Assembly: GCF_026965555.1 (NCBI RefSeq)
Contig: NZ_CP114040.1
Location: 4,154,001-4,218,000, forward strand
Length of the DNA stretch: 64,000 bases
Reading direction: 5' to 3'
Source of the DNA: Nannocystis punicea
Lineage (GTDB): Bacteria > Myxococcota_A > Polyangia > Nannocystales > Nannocystaceae
Part shown: in pieces, positions 19,219-28,939 of the stretch
How the letters are laid out: every line of letters starts with the position of its first letter
How positions within the stretch are numbered: position 1 is the stretch's first letter
Program-made: the position numbers and the translations under genes
Notes under the pieces: generated by a model
What the model was told of the DNA's origin: nothing
The model's input: only the letters and a program-made list of their open reading frames with translations
Database searches by the model: none

Positions 19219-20202
19219 ATGGCGGCGATGTCCTCCGCCGCCGACCGCGCCTCCGCCCGTGACGCTGGCGCGCGGCCCGAGCTCGCGCCGCCGTGGGTGC
19301 ACGCTCGCGGAGCGCTCGATGTGAGCGCGCCGCGAGTGATGGCGATCGTCAACGTCACGCCCGACAGCTTCTTCGACGGCGGCAACCTGCTCGCGCCCGA
19401 GACCGACGACCCGAGCGTCAGCGTGGCGGCGCGGCTGTGCCGATCGTATCGCCAGCAAGGCGCCGACATCCTCGACGTCGGCGGCGAGTCGACGCGGCCG
19501 GGCGCGACGCCCGTGGCGCCCGACGTGGAGCTGCGCCGCGTGCTGCCGGTGATCCGCGGGCTCGTGGCCGATCCGGAGCTCGCGGAGGTGCCGATCAGCG
19601 TCGACACGCGACACGCCGCGGTCGCGGCGGCGGCGATGGAGGCGGGCGCGGCGATCATCAACGACGTCAGCGGGCTCGCCGATCCGGAGATGGCGCGCGT
19701 GGCCGCGGCGAGCGGGGCCGGCCTCGTGATCGGTCACCTGCGCGGCGAGCCGGCGACGATGATGCGGGAGATCCGGTTCGAGCGCGTGCTCGTCGAGGTC
19801 GCGGCCGAGCTCGCCCGCGCGGTGGAGCTGGCGCTGCGAGCCGGCGTCGCCGCCGAGCGGATCGCCGTCGATCCGGGCATCGGCTTCGGCAAGACCGCCG
19901 AGCACAGCGCGGCGCTGGTCGGCGCGGCCGACTACCTGATGCGAGAGACAGGTTGTCCGGTGATCGTCGGCGCCAGCCGCAAGGCGTTCCTCGGGGTCGT
20001 CAGCGGCCGTCCGCGACCGGTCGGGGAGCGGCTCGTCGGCAGCGTGGTGGCGGCGGTGATGGCGGCGCTCGGCGGCGCGGCCGTCGTGCGCGTCCACGAC
20101 GTCGCGGCGACGGCCGAGGCGCTGCGCGTGGCCTGGGCGATCCGCACCGCCTCGGCGGCGGCCCGCGACGAGGCGGAGGAGGTCGAGCGAGCGCGATGGT
20201 GA
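19219..20202 (+). CDS. folP: Dihydropteroate synthase
   Basis: Condenses p-aminobenzoate with the pterin pyrophosphate in folate synthesis. The 327-residue protein has VMAIVNVTPDSFFDGG, GADILDVGGESTRPGA, ISVDTRH, INDVSGL, IAVDPGIGFGKT and VIVGASRKAFLG, all standard. An N-terminal extension of about 35 residues and a C-terminal tail of about 30 are extra. RETGCPV is encoded with ACA GGT TGT, rare codons here, producing a dyad-like GAGACAGGTTGTCCGG. ATG 19219 or 19228 can start it. The 3' end overlaps cdaA by seven bases, so folP-cdaA-cdaR-glmM probably form one operon. Confidence 0.95.
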   Translation: MAAMSSAADRASARDAGARPELAPPWVHARGALDVSAPRVMAIVNVTPDSFFDGGNLLAPETDDPSVSVAARLCRSYRQQGADILDVGGESTRPGATPVAPDVELRRVLPVIRGLVADPELAEVPISVDTRHAAVAAAAMEAGAAIINDVSGLADPEMARVAAASGAGLVIGHLRGEPATMMREIRFERVLVEVAAELARAVELALRAGVAAERIAVDPGIGFGKTAEHSAALVGAADYLMRETGCPVIVGASRKAFLGVVSGRPRPVGERLVGSVVAAVMAALGGAAVVRVHDVAATAEALRVAWAIRTASAAARDEAEEVERARW

Positions 20203-21188
20203 CGCCGCGGGACTTCATCGAGGCGCTCACGTGGCGCGACGGGCTCGACTTCGGGATCCTGCTGATCCTGGTCTACGCCGCGCTGCGCCTGCTCCAAGGG
20301 ACACGTGCGGTGCCGGTGTTGCTGTCGGTCGCGGTGTTCGGAGGCATCGCCGCCGCCGCCAGCGCGCTCGACATGGTCGCGGTGGCGGCGCTGGTCCGTT
20401 ACTTCCTCGAGTACGTCATCATCATCCTCATCGTGGTGTTCCACCAGGAGCTGCGGCGGATCTTGCTGCACATGGGCCAGCGGCTGTTGCCGCAGGGGCA
20501 CCGCGACGCGGCCCGCAGCGCCGTCAGCGAGCTGGTGGTGGCGGTCGAGCGGCTGCACCGCGCGCGGCTCGGGGCGCTGTTCATCCTCCAGGGCGAGATC
20601 GACGTCCTCGACGTCGTCAGCGACCGCGGCCGCGAGATCGACGCGTCGCTGCACGCGGACACCTTGGTGGCGCTGCTGATCCCGTTCTCGATCAACCTCA
20701 CGCACGACGGCGCGGTGTTGATTCAGAACCTGCGGATCGCCCGCGCCGGCGTGATCTGTCCGCTGACCCAGCGCGATCGGCTCGACCCGGCGTTCGGCAC
20801 GCGCCACCGGGGGGCCATCGGCGTCAGCGAGGAGAGCGACGCGCTGGTCGTCGTGCTCAGCGAGGAGCGCGGCGAGATCCGCACCGTGCACCGCGGCGCC
20901 ATCTCCGAGCCGCTGACGCCCGAGCAGCTCGAGGAGCGGATCTCTCGCTGGCTCGAGCAGCCGCGCGCCGAGGCGTCGCGGCCGGCGCCGCCGAGCGAGA
21001 GCCTGGCGGTCGCCAAGGGCGCGGCCCGCAGCTACATGGACCTCCGCAAGGCCAGCGAGAGCGCGACCGACATGCGCCGCCGCGGCAAGGACGCGCCGAC
21101 CGACGAGAAGTGGAACGACAACGACTTCCTCCACGCGCCGTCGGTCACTGACTTCACGCCGGCCGCGCGCAAGGGAGGTGAGGGGTGA
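20196..21188 (+). CDS. cdaA: Diadenylate cyclase, CdaA type
   Basis: Makes cyclic di-AMP from two ATP. 330 residues: three membrane helices (about 18-36, 40-58, 63-82), then a DAC domain (about 100-250) with the catalytic HDGAVLI and GTRHRGAIGVSE motifs, matching DGA and RHR of the family. The C-terminal 80 residues are a charged, Pro/Ser-rich tail without a known domain. The ATG at 20196 lies inside the end of folP. CdaA beside a YbbR-domain protein and glmM is the arrangement known from Firmicutes, where CdaR and GlmM regulate the cyclase, so the same control is likely here. Confidence 0.92.
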   Translation: MVTPRDFIEALTWRDGLDFGILLILVYAALRLLQGTRAVPVLLSVAVFGGIAAAASALDMVAVAALVRYFLEYVIIILIVVFHQELRRILLHMGQRLLPQGHRDAARSAVSELVVAVERLHRARLGALFILQGEIDVLDVVSDRGREIDASLHADTLVALLIPFSINLTHDGAVLIQNLRIARAGVICPLTQRDRLDPAFGTRHRGAIGVSEESDALVVVLSEERGEIRTVHRGAISEPLTPEQLEERISRWLEQPRAEASRPAPPSESLAVAKGAARSYMDLRKASESATDMRRRGKDAPTDEKWNDNDFLHAPSVTDFTPAARKGGEG

Positions 21189-22183
21189 CGCGCGCGCTGC
21201 GGTGGCTCTACGGGGCCCTGTTCAACCACCTGCTCACCAAGCTGACGGCGCTCGTGCTCGCCAGCGGGTTCTTCATCTTCACCCGCGACGACGTCACGCG
21301 GCGCTTCACGATCCCGCTCAAGGTCAACACCGACCCGCGGCGGGTGCTGCTGACGAAGCTGCCGGAGACGGTGACGGTCGAGCTGCACGGCTCGTGGGCG
21401 CGGATGAACCGACTGTCGAACCACGACCTCGGCAGCGCCCAGCTCGACCTCGCGGGCGCGCGGCCGGGGCCGCTCGAGCTCGACCCGGCGACGATCGTGA
21501 TGCCGCCGGGGGTCATCTTCCGCGGCATGGACTACGAGAAGGTCGACCTGCGCTTCGACCCGGTGATCGAGCGCGCAGTGCTGATCAGCGCCGCGGTGCG
21601 CGGGCTGGTCCACCCCGACTACGAGCACACCGGCACGCGCGTCGACCCGCCGCGCTGGCGCGTCCACGGCGGCAGCAAGATCGTCGGCGAGCTGGCCAAC
21701 CTCAACACCGACCCGATCGACGTCAGCGGCGCCACTGCCGACGTCGAGATGGTGGTCGGCCTCGGTCAGCTGCGCGAGGGCGCCGAGTACACCGGCGTGG
21801 CGCCGGGCGAGGTGCCGAAGGTGACGGTGTCGGTGGCGATCCGGCCCAAGCTCAGCGAGCGCCGCTACGAGGTCCCGCTGACCTGGCCCGTAGACCAGGA
21901 AGGGCCGTACGGCGCGCCGCTCAAGGTCGCCGCGGTGGTGCGCGGGCCGGTGCCCTCGCTGCGACAGATCGACGCGATCCCGAGCGCGGTGGTGGCGACG
22001 GTGCAGCTGCAAAAGCCGCAGGAGGACGCGCCGGCCGGCGCGGTGCTGGTCGATCTCGGCCTGTCGGAGGCGGTCCCCCCGGCGCTGCGAGCCAACCTGA
22101 CCTTGGAGCCACCTCAGGAGCGGATCATCCTTCCGCCGCCGCCCGTCGAAAAGCCGCTGGACGGCGCCGGTCGCGGCCATTAA
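21185..22183 (+). CDS. YbbR-domain protein, CdaR-like
   Basis: 332 residues with one N-terminal membrane helix (LTKLTALVLASGFFIFT, about 17-34) and an extracytoplasmic part made of YbbR-like repeats (for example FTIPLKVNTDPRRVLLTKLPETVTVELHGSW, read in two pieces). In Firmicutes CdaR binds CdaA at the membrane and modulates it. The GTG start overlaps the cdaA stop (GTGA) and glmM follows ten bases after the stop, so the three genes are coupled. The C-terminus is Pro-rich (LPPPPVEKPLDGAGRGH). Assignment rests on position, topology and repeat pattern rather than on a catalytic motif. Confidence 0.8.
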   Translation: MTRALRWLYGALFNHLLTKLTALVLASGFFIFTRDDVTRRFTIPLKVNTDPRRVLLTKLPETVTVELHGSWARMNRLSNHDLGSAQLDLAGARPGPLELDPATIVMPPGVIFRGMDYEKVDLRFDPVIERAVLISAAVRGLVHPDYEHTGTRVDPPRWRVHGGSKIVGELANLNTDPIDVSGATADVEMVVGLGQLREGAEYTGVAPGEVPKVTVSVAIRPKLSERRYEVPLTWPVDQEGPYGAPLKVAAVVRGPVPSLRQIDAIPSAVVATVQLQKPQEDAPAGAVLVDLGLSEAVPPALRANLTLEPPQERIILPPPPVEKPLDGAGRGH

Positions 22184-22192
22184 GAAGGGCGC

Positions 22193-23548
<1,356 letters not shown>

Positions 23549-23563
23549 TCCGCGTGCGCCTCG

Positions 23564-23587
23564 GGACATGTGCTTTCGTACATGTCC
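23564..23587. repeat. Dispersed dyad copy after glmM
   Basis: Perfect 8-bp arms GGACATGT and ACATGTCC with an eight-base spacer, starting 15 bases after the glmM stop. No T-tract follows, so it is a poor intrinsic terminator. Another half-site (ACATGTCC) lies at 23659-23666. Confidence 0.65.
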
Positions 23588-23717
23588 TGAAGCGCATGAG
23601 AAACGGAGCGCGGCGAGCATCACCGCGGCCCGTCCTTGCCGGGGGCCCCCGAACTGGAACATGTCCGACGAGTCCCACGGGGCGTCGCCGCGGCCCTCGG
23701 GCGAGTCGGCCTGACCC

Positions 23718-23764
23718 AAAAGGCACGCCGCGCGGACGCCTCCTCGACGAGGGTCCGCGCGGCG
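23718..23764 (-). terminator. Terminator of the DUF1592-DUF1552 operon
   Basis: Perfect 12-bp stem (23726-23737 with 23753-23764), 15-base loop. Read on the minus strand it is followed by TGCCTTTT. It lies 14 bases past the DUF1552 stop. Confidence 0.7.
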
Positions 23765-23777
23765 CTTCGTCGGGTCC

Positions 23778-25136
23778 TCAGACCTTGAGGTTGGGCAGCG
23801 GGCCGACGCCGTCGTCGCCGAAGCCGTCCACCGGCACCCCGAACATCTCGGCGATCGAGATGAACAGGTTGGAGAGCGGCGGGGTCTCGCCGTACTTCAC
23901 GTGGCGGCCGGGCGTCAGCTGGCCGGCGCCGCCGCCCGCGAGCAGCACGGGCAGGTTGTTGTGGTTGTGGGCGTTGCCGTCGCTGATCTCGGACGACAGG
24001 AACACCACGCAGTTGTCGAGCAGCGTGCCCTCGCCCTCGGGCGAGGTCTTGAGCTTCTGCAGCAGCTTGGCGAACTGGACCATCTCCCAGCGGTCGATGA
24101 TCACCAGCTTGTCGAAGTTCTCCTGCTTGTCCATGTGGTGCGAGATCTCGTGGTGCGCCCCCTGGGCGCCGATGAACGAGTAGTCGCGGTAGCTGCCGGC
24201 GTTCTCGAGCATGAAGGTGATGATGCGGGTCTGGTCGCACTGGAACGCCAGCACCATCAACTCCGTCATGAGGTCGACGTGGGTGGTGAAGTCGGGGTAG
24301 GCGCCCGAGAACATCGCCGGCAGCGAGCACACCGGGTCGGTGTTCTCGGCGGTGAGGCGCTTCTCGAGGTCGCGCAGGCCGGTGAGGTACTGGTCGAGCT
24401 TCTCGCGGTCGGTCTTGCCGAGCTTGGTCTGCAGCGACTCGACCTGGCCGGTGGCGTAGTCGATGACGCTGATCCGGTTGGCGCGCCGCTTGGCCTGCTC
24501 CTCGGCGGTGGCCTCGGGGTCGAAGCCGGAGAACAGCAGGTCGAAGATGACCTGCGGGTCGTAGAGCTTCGGCAGCGGGGTCTTGGCGTCCGCCCACGAG
24601 ATGTTGCTGGTGTAGGCGCAGCTGTAGCCGCTGTCGCAGTTGCCCATGGTCGCGCCGTTGGCGGTCCCGAACTGCAGCGAGCGGTGCGGCGTGGCGTCGC
24701 CGATGAAGTTGGCGATCACCTGGTCGATCGAGATGTCGTTGTTGATGTCGGTCTCGGACTTGGTGACGTGCGTGCAGGTGAGGAACGCCGAGGTGCCGCC
24801 GGCGTGGTCGCCCGGGCCCTCCGGCTTGGCGGGCAGGTTCTGCAGGCCGGTCAGGACCAGGATGTCGTTCTTGAGATCGACCATGGCCTGTGGGTCGACC
24901 AGCGGCGCGAGGATCGGCGTGATCTCGAAGCCCGGACCTTCGGTCGCGGGCGTCCAGGACTGCATGTGGATCCCGTTGGGGAGGTAGTAGAAGAGGGCGC
25001 GCAGCGGCGGGGGCTCGGGGTCGGCCCCGCGAGCCCGCCGGGCGACGGGCGCCATCGCCTCCAGCCAGGGCAGGGCGATCAGGGCACCAGCCCCGCCCAG
25101 GAGGGTACGGCGCGAGAGGGAAAAGCGACGCGGCAT
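23778..25136 (-). CDS. DUF1552 family secreted protein
   Basis: 452 residues beginning with a twin-arginine signal (SLSRRTLLGGAGALIALPWLEAMAP). The mature protein follows the DUF1552 pattern: FYYLPNGIHMQSWTP near residue 50, FLTCTHV, a central helical part (GQVESLQTKLG) and the conserved end segment MTELMVLAFQCDQTRIITFM, HHEISHH and VVFLSSEISDGNAHNHNNLP. The His-rich pairs suggest metal binding and the fold recalls sulphatase/DUF1501-like hydrolases; no activity is established. It lies 31 bases after a DUF1592 gene. The pair is known from planctomycetes and myxobacteria, where it is thought to form a surface or periplasmic unit. Tat export suggests a folded, cofactor-bearing enzyme. Confidence 0.88.
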   Translation of the reverse strand: MPRRFSLSRRTLLGGAGALIALPWLEAMAPVARRARGADPEPPPLRALFYYLPNGIHMQSWTPATEGPGFEITPILAPLVDPQAMVDLKNDILVLTGLQNLPAKPEGPGDHAGGTSAFLTCTHVTKSETDINNDISIDQVIANFIGDATPHRSLQFGTANGATMGNCDSGYSCAYTSNISWADAKTPLPKLYDPQVIFDLLFSGFDPEATAEEQAKRRANRISVIDYATGQVESLQTKLGKTDREKLDQYLTGLRDLEKRLTAENTDPVCSLPAMFSGAYPDFTTHVDLMTELMVLAFQCDQTRIITFMLENAGSYRDYSFIGAQGAHHEISHHMDKQENFDKLVIIDRWEMVQFAKLLQKLKTSPEGEGTLLDNCVVFLSSEISDGNAHNHNNLPVLLAGGGAGQLTPGRHVKYGETPPLSNLFISIAEMFGVPVDGFGDDGVGPLPNLKV

Positions 25137-25167
25137 CGTGATGTCTCCGGAGAATGGGGTGGTGGGT

Positions 25168-27309
25168 TCACATCGCGGGGTCGCCGCGGCGCATGCGGAA
25201 CGGCTCGCTGGTGACCAGCGAGACGACGAGGTCGGAGAAGTGGCGGTCGTTGGCCGAGAAGGTCTCCGTGACGTCGTCGAGGTACGGGATGTCCTGGAGC
25301 CCGACGGCCCGACCGAGCGCGTAGATGAAGGTCTTGCGGGCGACGCAGCGCAGGAAGTCGGGCTCGTCGGCGATCAGGGTCTGCATCTCGAGGCCGTCGG
25401 CGAACTTGGTGCCGTTGGGCAAGGTGCCCGACGCGTCGATGGGCAGGCCGTTGTCGAGGTCGCGCCAGGCGCCGAGCGGGTCGTAGTGCTCGAGGCCGAA
25501 GCCGAGCGGGTCCATGGTGACGTGGCAGCTGATGCACTCGGGCTTCTCGCGGTGCGCCTCGAGGATCTCGCGCTGCGTCTTGCCCTCGACCGGGGTCAGC
25601 TTGGTGTCGACGCCCGGCGGCGGCGGCGGCGGGACCTGACACAGCAGGCTCTCGAGCACCCACTTGCCGCGCTTGACCGGCGAGGTGTGGTCGGCGTGCG
25701 AGAGCACCGTCATCAGGCCGGCCTTGTTGAGGATGCCCTGGAACGGCAGCTCGCCGAAGTCGACCGGGGTGAACTCGGCGCCGAACTGGCCCTCGATGCC
25801 GTAGTGCTGCGCGAGCGTGGCGTCGACGGAGGTGTCGGTGGCCGTCAGCATCTCGAGCATGTCGCGGTCGTCGGAGAAGAAGGCCTCGGCGAACAGGCGC
25901 ATCTCGGTCCGCATCGACTCGCGCATGGCGTCGTTCCACTGCGGGAACAGGGCCACGTCCTTGAAGGCGACGGCGATGTTGCGGATCAGCCACCACTGAC
26001 CGGCGAAGTTGTCGATCAGCGCGCGGGCGCGGTCGTCCGTCAGCATGCGGCGCGCCTGGGCCTCGAGCGCGACCGGGTCCTGCAGGGTCCCGGCGGCCGC
26101 GGCGGCGAACAGCTCGTCGTCGGGCATGCTGCTCCACAGGAAGTACGACAGGCGCGAGGCCAGCTCGAAGTCGCTGAGCGGGTGCGGCGTGAGGTCGGTC
26201 GGCGCCGGATCGAGCTCGACGCGGTAGATGAAGTAGGGCGAGACGAGGGCGGCCTGGAGGGCGATGCGGAGGCCGGCCTCCCAGGTGTCGCCGGCGCCCT
26301 TGGCGTCGGCGACGAACTTCATCAGGGCGTCGAGCTCGGCGCCGGTGACCGGGCGTCGCCAGGCGCGCTCGGTGAACGTGGTCAAGATCTGGCGCAGACA
26401 GACCTCTTCGCCGTCGACGTTCGGGTCGCACACCATGATGCGCGTGCGCAGCGGGTTGTCGCCGTCCGGCAGGTTGATCGGACCCTCGACCTTGAACCAG
26501 TCGACCAGCAGGTTGCGGTCGGCCATGTTCGGCTCGTCGTAGTAGTCGTTGGTGAACTCGACCGCGAACTTGTGCACGCCGGCGGTGGCGTCGATCGTGA
26601 TCTCGTAGACCTGCGCGCCGTTCTGCACCGCCTCGACGTCGAACATCGCCACCGGCGCCTGATCGACGGTGAGGTTCATGTGCGGCAGGTCGGGACCGGC
26701 CTGCTGGCCCCACACGCGGGCGCTGAACTTGTACTGGCCGTCGTAGGGCAGCTCGATGGTCTGGTACACCTCGCCGTTGCTGTAGAGGTTCCAGGCCTCG
26801 CCGGCAGCGCCGCCGACGGAGGCGAGCGCGTCCTCGGCCTCGATCTGCCAGGAGCCCGGATCGGTGATCGGGATCTCCATCGCCTCGAGGATCAGACCTT
26901 CGGCGGCCCGCTCATAGAGCTCGGCCTGCAGCGGCGAGGTGCTGAGGACGTCGGAGATGTTGTCGAAGCCGAGGCCGAAGTCGTCGGCGGGGAAGCTGTC
27001 CGCGGGCCGCTGCGCGGTGCCGAGGAGGTCCCGGACGGTGTTGTTGTACTCGGTGCGGTTGAGCCGGTGGACCGTCACTCGCCCGGGGTCCGCCTCCTCG
27101 CCGCCCTCGGTCGGATCTCCGGCGGTCGGGTCGTCGGCGGTGTCGCTCGCGGTGCCCTCGGTGGGCGCGCCGGTCGGCGACGTCATCGACGTGTTACCAG
27201 TCGCGGTCGGGTCGTCGGTGTCGTTGGCGTTCGGGCTGCTCGGACAGCCCGCGAGCCACACGAGCCCGAGCGCGGCCCCGAACCAGGGGCGGTGCGTTTG
27301 CCTCGTCAT
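25168..27309 (-). CDS. DUF1592-family lipoprotein with haem-type CxxCH motif
   Basis: 713 residues. It starts at ATG 27309 (MTRQTHRPWFGAALGLVWLAGC, lipobox LAGC), then a Thr/Asp-rich spacer of about 45 residues. The domain series typical of planctomycete-like cytochrome proteins follows: DUF1587 (VHRLNRTEYNNTVRDLLG), a carbohydrate-binding-like insert (WQIEAEDALASVGG to VHKFAVEF, about 140-245), DUF1595 (LTTFTERAWRRPVT), DUF1592 (ASRLSYFLWSSMPDDELF), DUF1588 (GILNKAGLMTVLSHADHTSPVKRG, broken here for length) with PECISCHVTMDPLGF, and DUF1585. The CISCH motif could bind haem c. It is transcribed before the Tat-exported DUF1552 partner. Longer readings in this frame run into the divergent gene and are rejected. 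Confidence 0.87.
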   Translation of the reverse strand: MTRQTHRPWFGAALGLVWLAGCPSSPNANDTDDPTATGNTSMTSPTGAPTEGTASDTADDPTAGDPTEGGEEADPGRVTVHRLNRTEYNNTVRDLLGTAQRPADSFPADDFGLGFDNISDVLSTSPLQAELYERAAEGLILEAMEIPITDPGSWQIEAEDALASVGGAAGEAWNLYSNGEVYQTIELPYDGQYKFSARVWGQQAGPDLPHMNLTVDQAPVAMFDVEAVQNGAQVYEITIDATAGVHKFAVEFTNDYYDEPNMADRNLLVDWFKVEGPINLPDGDNPLRTRIMVCDPNVDGEEVCLRQILTTFTERAWRRPVTGAELDALMKFVADAKGAGDTWEAGLRIALQAALVSPYFIYRVELDPAPTDLTPHPLSDFELASRLSYFLWSSMPDDELFAAAAAGTLQDPVALEAQARRMLTDDRARALIDNFAGQWWLIRNIAVAFKDVALFPQWNDAMRESMRTEMRLFAEAFFSDDRDMLEMLTATDTSVDATLAQHYGIEGQFGAEFTPVDFGELPFQGILNKAGLMTVLSHADHTSPVKRGKWVLESLLCQVPPPPPPGVDTKLTPVEGKTQREILEAHREKPECISCHVTMDPLGFGLEHYDPLGAWRDLDNGLPIDASGTLPNGTKFADGLEMQTLIADEPDFLRCVARKTFIYALGRAVGLQDIPYLDDVTETFSANDRHFSDLVVSLVTSEPFRMRRGDPAM

Positions 27310-27316
27310 CAAAGCC

Positions 27317-27345
27317 TCAATCGGGCAAGGCCCGCCGGCTGTCAA
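27317..27345 (-). promoter_or_regulatory. Candidate promoter of the DUF1592 gene
   Basis: On the minus strand a perfect -35 TTGACA (27345-27340), 17 bases, then a weak -10 GATTGA (27322-27317), seven bases before the ATG. It would make the mRNA nearly leaderless. Confidence 0.35.
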
Positions 27346-27434
27346 CTGACGCCGAAAGCCCGCACCTCTCGTCGCCACAAACCACGCGCGATCGCGTCGT
27401 GCAGGCCCGGGCGAGCCTGATCGGTGGCTCGGCC

Positions 27435-27464
27435 TTGCACGGGTATAGGGCCCGCGAGTACCTT
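27435..27464 (+). promoter_or_regulatory. Candidate promoter of the D8C lipoprotein gene
   Basis: TTGCAC (27435-27440), 18 bases, TACCTT (27459-27464), eight bases before the ATG. A TATAGG at 27444 is an alternative -10 but has no -35. Confidence 0.3.
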
Positions 27465-27472
27465 GAAGGCCT

Positions 27473-28513
27473 ATGTTACTCGCTTGTAGACGGTGGGGGT
27501 TGGCGACACGAGGGATTGTTTTTGCGCACCTCGTCAGCGGCTGCTTCGCGGTCAAGATCGACACGACGGACACGCTCTCGACCTCCATCACGACCGATAC
27601 GCTTACCGACACGATCACCGACACGCTGCCGACGACGATCACGACGCCGACCACGGTCGACCCGCCGACGACGATCGACCCGACCGACACCGCCCCGACG
27701 ACGATCGATCCGACGACGATCGATCCGACCGACACCGACCCGACGACGATCGACCCGACCTTCACGACCGTCTTCACCGACCCGACCATCGGACCCACGT
27801 CGGTGACGGTGACGGTGACGGTGACGACCGAGCCGCCGTCCGAGTGCGGCAACGGGATCTTGGAGGACGGCGAGGAGTGCGACGACGGCAATTCCTCCGA
27901 CACCGACGAGTGCCCGACCAACTGCAAGATCGCGGTCTGCGGCGACGGCTTCGTCCGCGCCGGCAGCGAGGTGTGCGACGACAAGATCAACGACGGCTCC
28001 TACGAGGGCTGCGCGCCCGGCTGCTCGGCGCTCGGGCCCCGCTGCGGCGACGGCGTGCTGCAGGCCGACGAGGGCGAGCTGTGCGACGACGGCAACCAGA
28101 CCGCCGGCGACGGCTGCAACGCGTGCCTGACCGAGAACCTGCCCGGCGAGTGCGGGCAGGCGGTGGCGCTGGCCCAGCCGGGGCGCAACGTGGCGTCGCA
28201 GATCGAGGAGGTCGAGTGCGACCTCGACCTGCCGGCGGAGGGGCAGTGGTCCCGCTTCGTCGGCTCGGCCGGGTCACGCATGCCGACGGTCGCGCCGCCG
28301 CAGTTCTCGTGCGGGACCCACGCGCCCGGCTGGCTCAACGGCACGGAGCCCGCCCCCGCCGACGGGGTGGTCGCGCGCGAGGTCTGCTTCCACTGGGAAG
28401 GCGAGTCCTGCCACTTCAAGGTGCCGATCGCGGTGCAGAACTGCGGGCCGTTCGTGATGTACCGCCTGCCGACCCCGCCGACCTGCGCGCTCCGCTACTG
28501 CGGGGTCGACTGA
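27473..28513 (+). CDS. Secreted lipoprotein with DUF4215 Cys-rich repeats and a uromodulin-type D8C domain
   Basis: 346 residues. An N-terminal lipoprotein signal ends at SGC (HLVSGCFAV, residue 24). Residues about 28-120 are a Thr/Asp/Pro low-complexity stalk built from repeats of TTIDPT. Next come three Myxococcus-type Cys repeats (CGNGILEDGEECDDGN, CGDGVLQADEGELCDDGN and a middle divergent one). The last 100 residues match the D8C domain of uromodulin, GP2 and OIT3: WSRFVGSAGSRMP, CGTHAPGWLNG, GVVAREVCFHWEGESCHF, IAVQNCGPFVMYRLPTPP and CALRYC. Cys spacing and the Trp, Gly and Pro positions agree well. The stalk should hold the domain away from the cell surface, suggesting adhesion or glycan binding; that is inference. 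Confidence 0.82.
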   Translation: MLLACRRWGLATRGIVFAHLVSGCFAVKIDTTDTLSTSITTDTLTDTITDTLPTTITTPTTVDPPTTIDPTDTAPTTIDPTTIDPTDTDPTTIDPTFTTVFTDPTIGPTSVTVTVTVTTEPPSECGNGILEDGEECDDGNSSDTDECPTNCKIAVCGDGFVRAGSEVCDDKINDGSYEGCAPGCSALGPRCGDGVLQADEGELCDDGNQTAGDGCNACLTENLPGECGQAVALAQPGRNVASQIEEVECDLDLPAEGQWSRFVGSAGSRMPTVAPPQFSCGTHAPGWLNGTEPAPADGVVAREVCFHWEGESCHFKVPIAVQNCGPFVMYRLPTPPTCALRYCGVD

Positions 28514-28546
28514 GCGGCGAGCGACAGGACGCGCGTGGTGCCGTGG

Positions 28547-28939
28547 TTACGCGACCTGGCGCAGGCCGAGGACGACGATCGTCAGCCAGCCGGCGAGCAG
28601 GCACAGGCCGCCCAGCGGGGTGACTGCGCCGAGGACCCGCGGGCCGCCGAGGGTGATGGCGTAGAGGGTGCCGGAGAAGATGGCGATGCCGGCGACGAAC
28701 AGCGACATGGCGACGCCGTGGAGGCCGGTCGGCTCGCCGCGGGCCTGCAGGGTGAGGGCCCACAGCGCGACGGCCAGGAGGACGACGGCGTGCAGCTGCT
28801 GGTACTGCGCGCCGGTGTGCCAGATCTCGAGCTCGCGCGGGCCGACGCGGTCGCGCAGGCCGTGGGCGCCGAAGGCCCCGGCGGCGACGCCGAGGAAGCC
28901 GAGGAGGCCGGCGATGATGATGCCTGTCTTTGCGGTCAT
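28547..28939 (-). CDS. DUF423 family membrane protein
   Basis: 130 residues with four membrane helices and the family's N-terminal signature (GLLGFLGVAAGAFGAHGLRD) followed by WHTGAQYQQLHAVVLLAVALW. Typical proteins of 120-130 residues exist in many proteobacteria; function unknown. The ATG overlaps the stop of the upstream DUF5329-like gene (ATGA), so both are probably translated from one mRNA. It converges with the D8C lipoprotein gene, 33 bases apart. Confidence 0.9.
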   Translation of the reverse strand: MTAKTGIIIAGLLGFLGVAAGAFGAHGLRDRVGPRELEIWHTGAQYQQLHAVVLLAVALWALTLQARGEPTGLHGVAMSLFVAGIAIFSGTLYAITLGGPRVLGAVTPLGGLCLLAGWLTIVVLGLRQVA

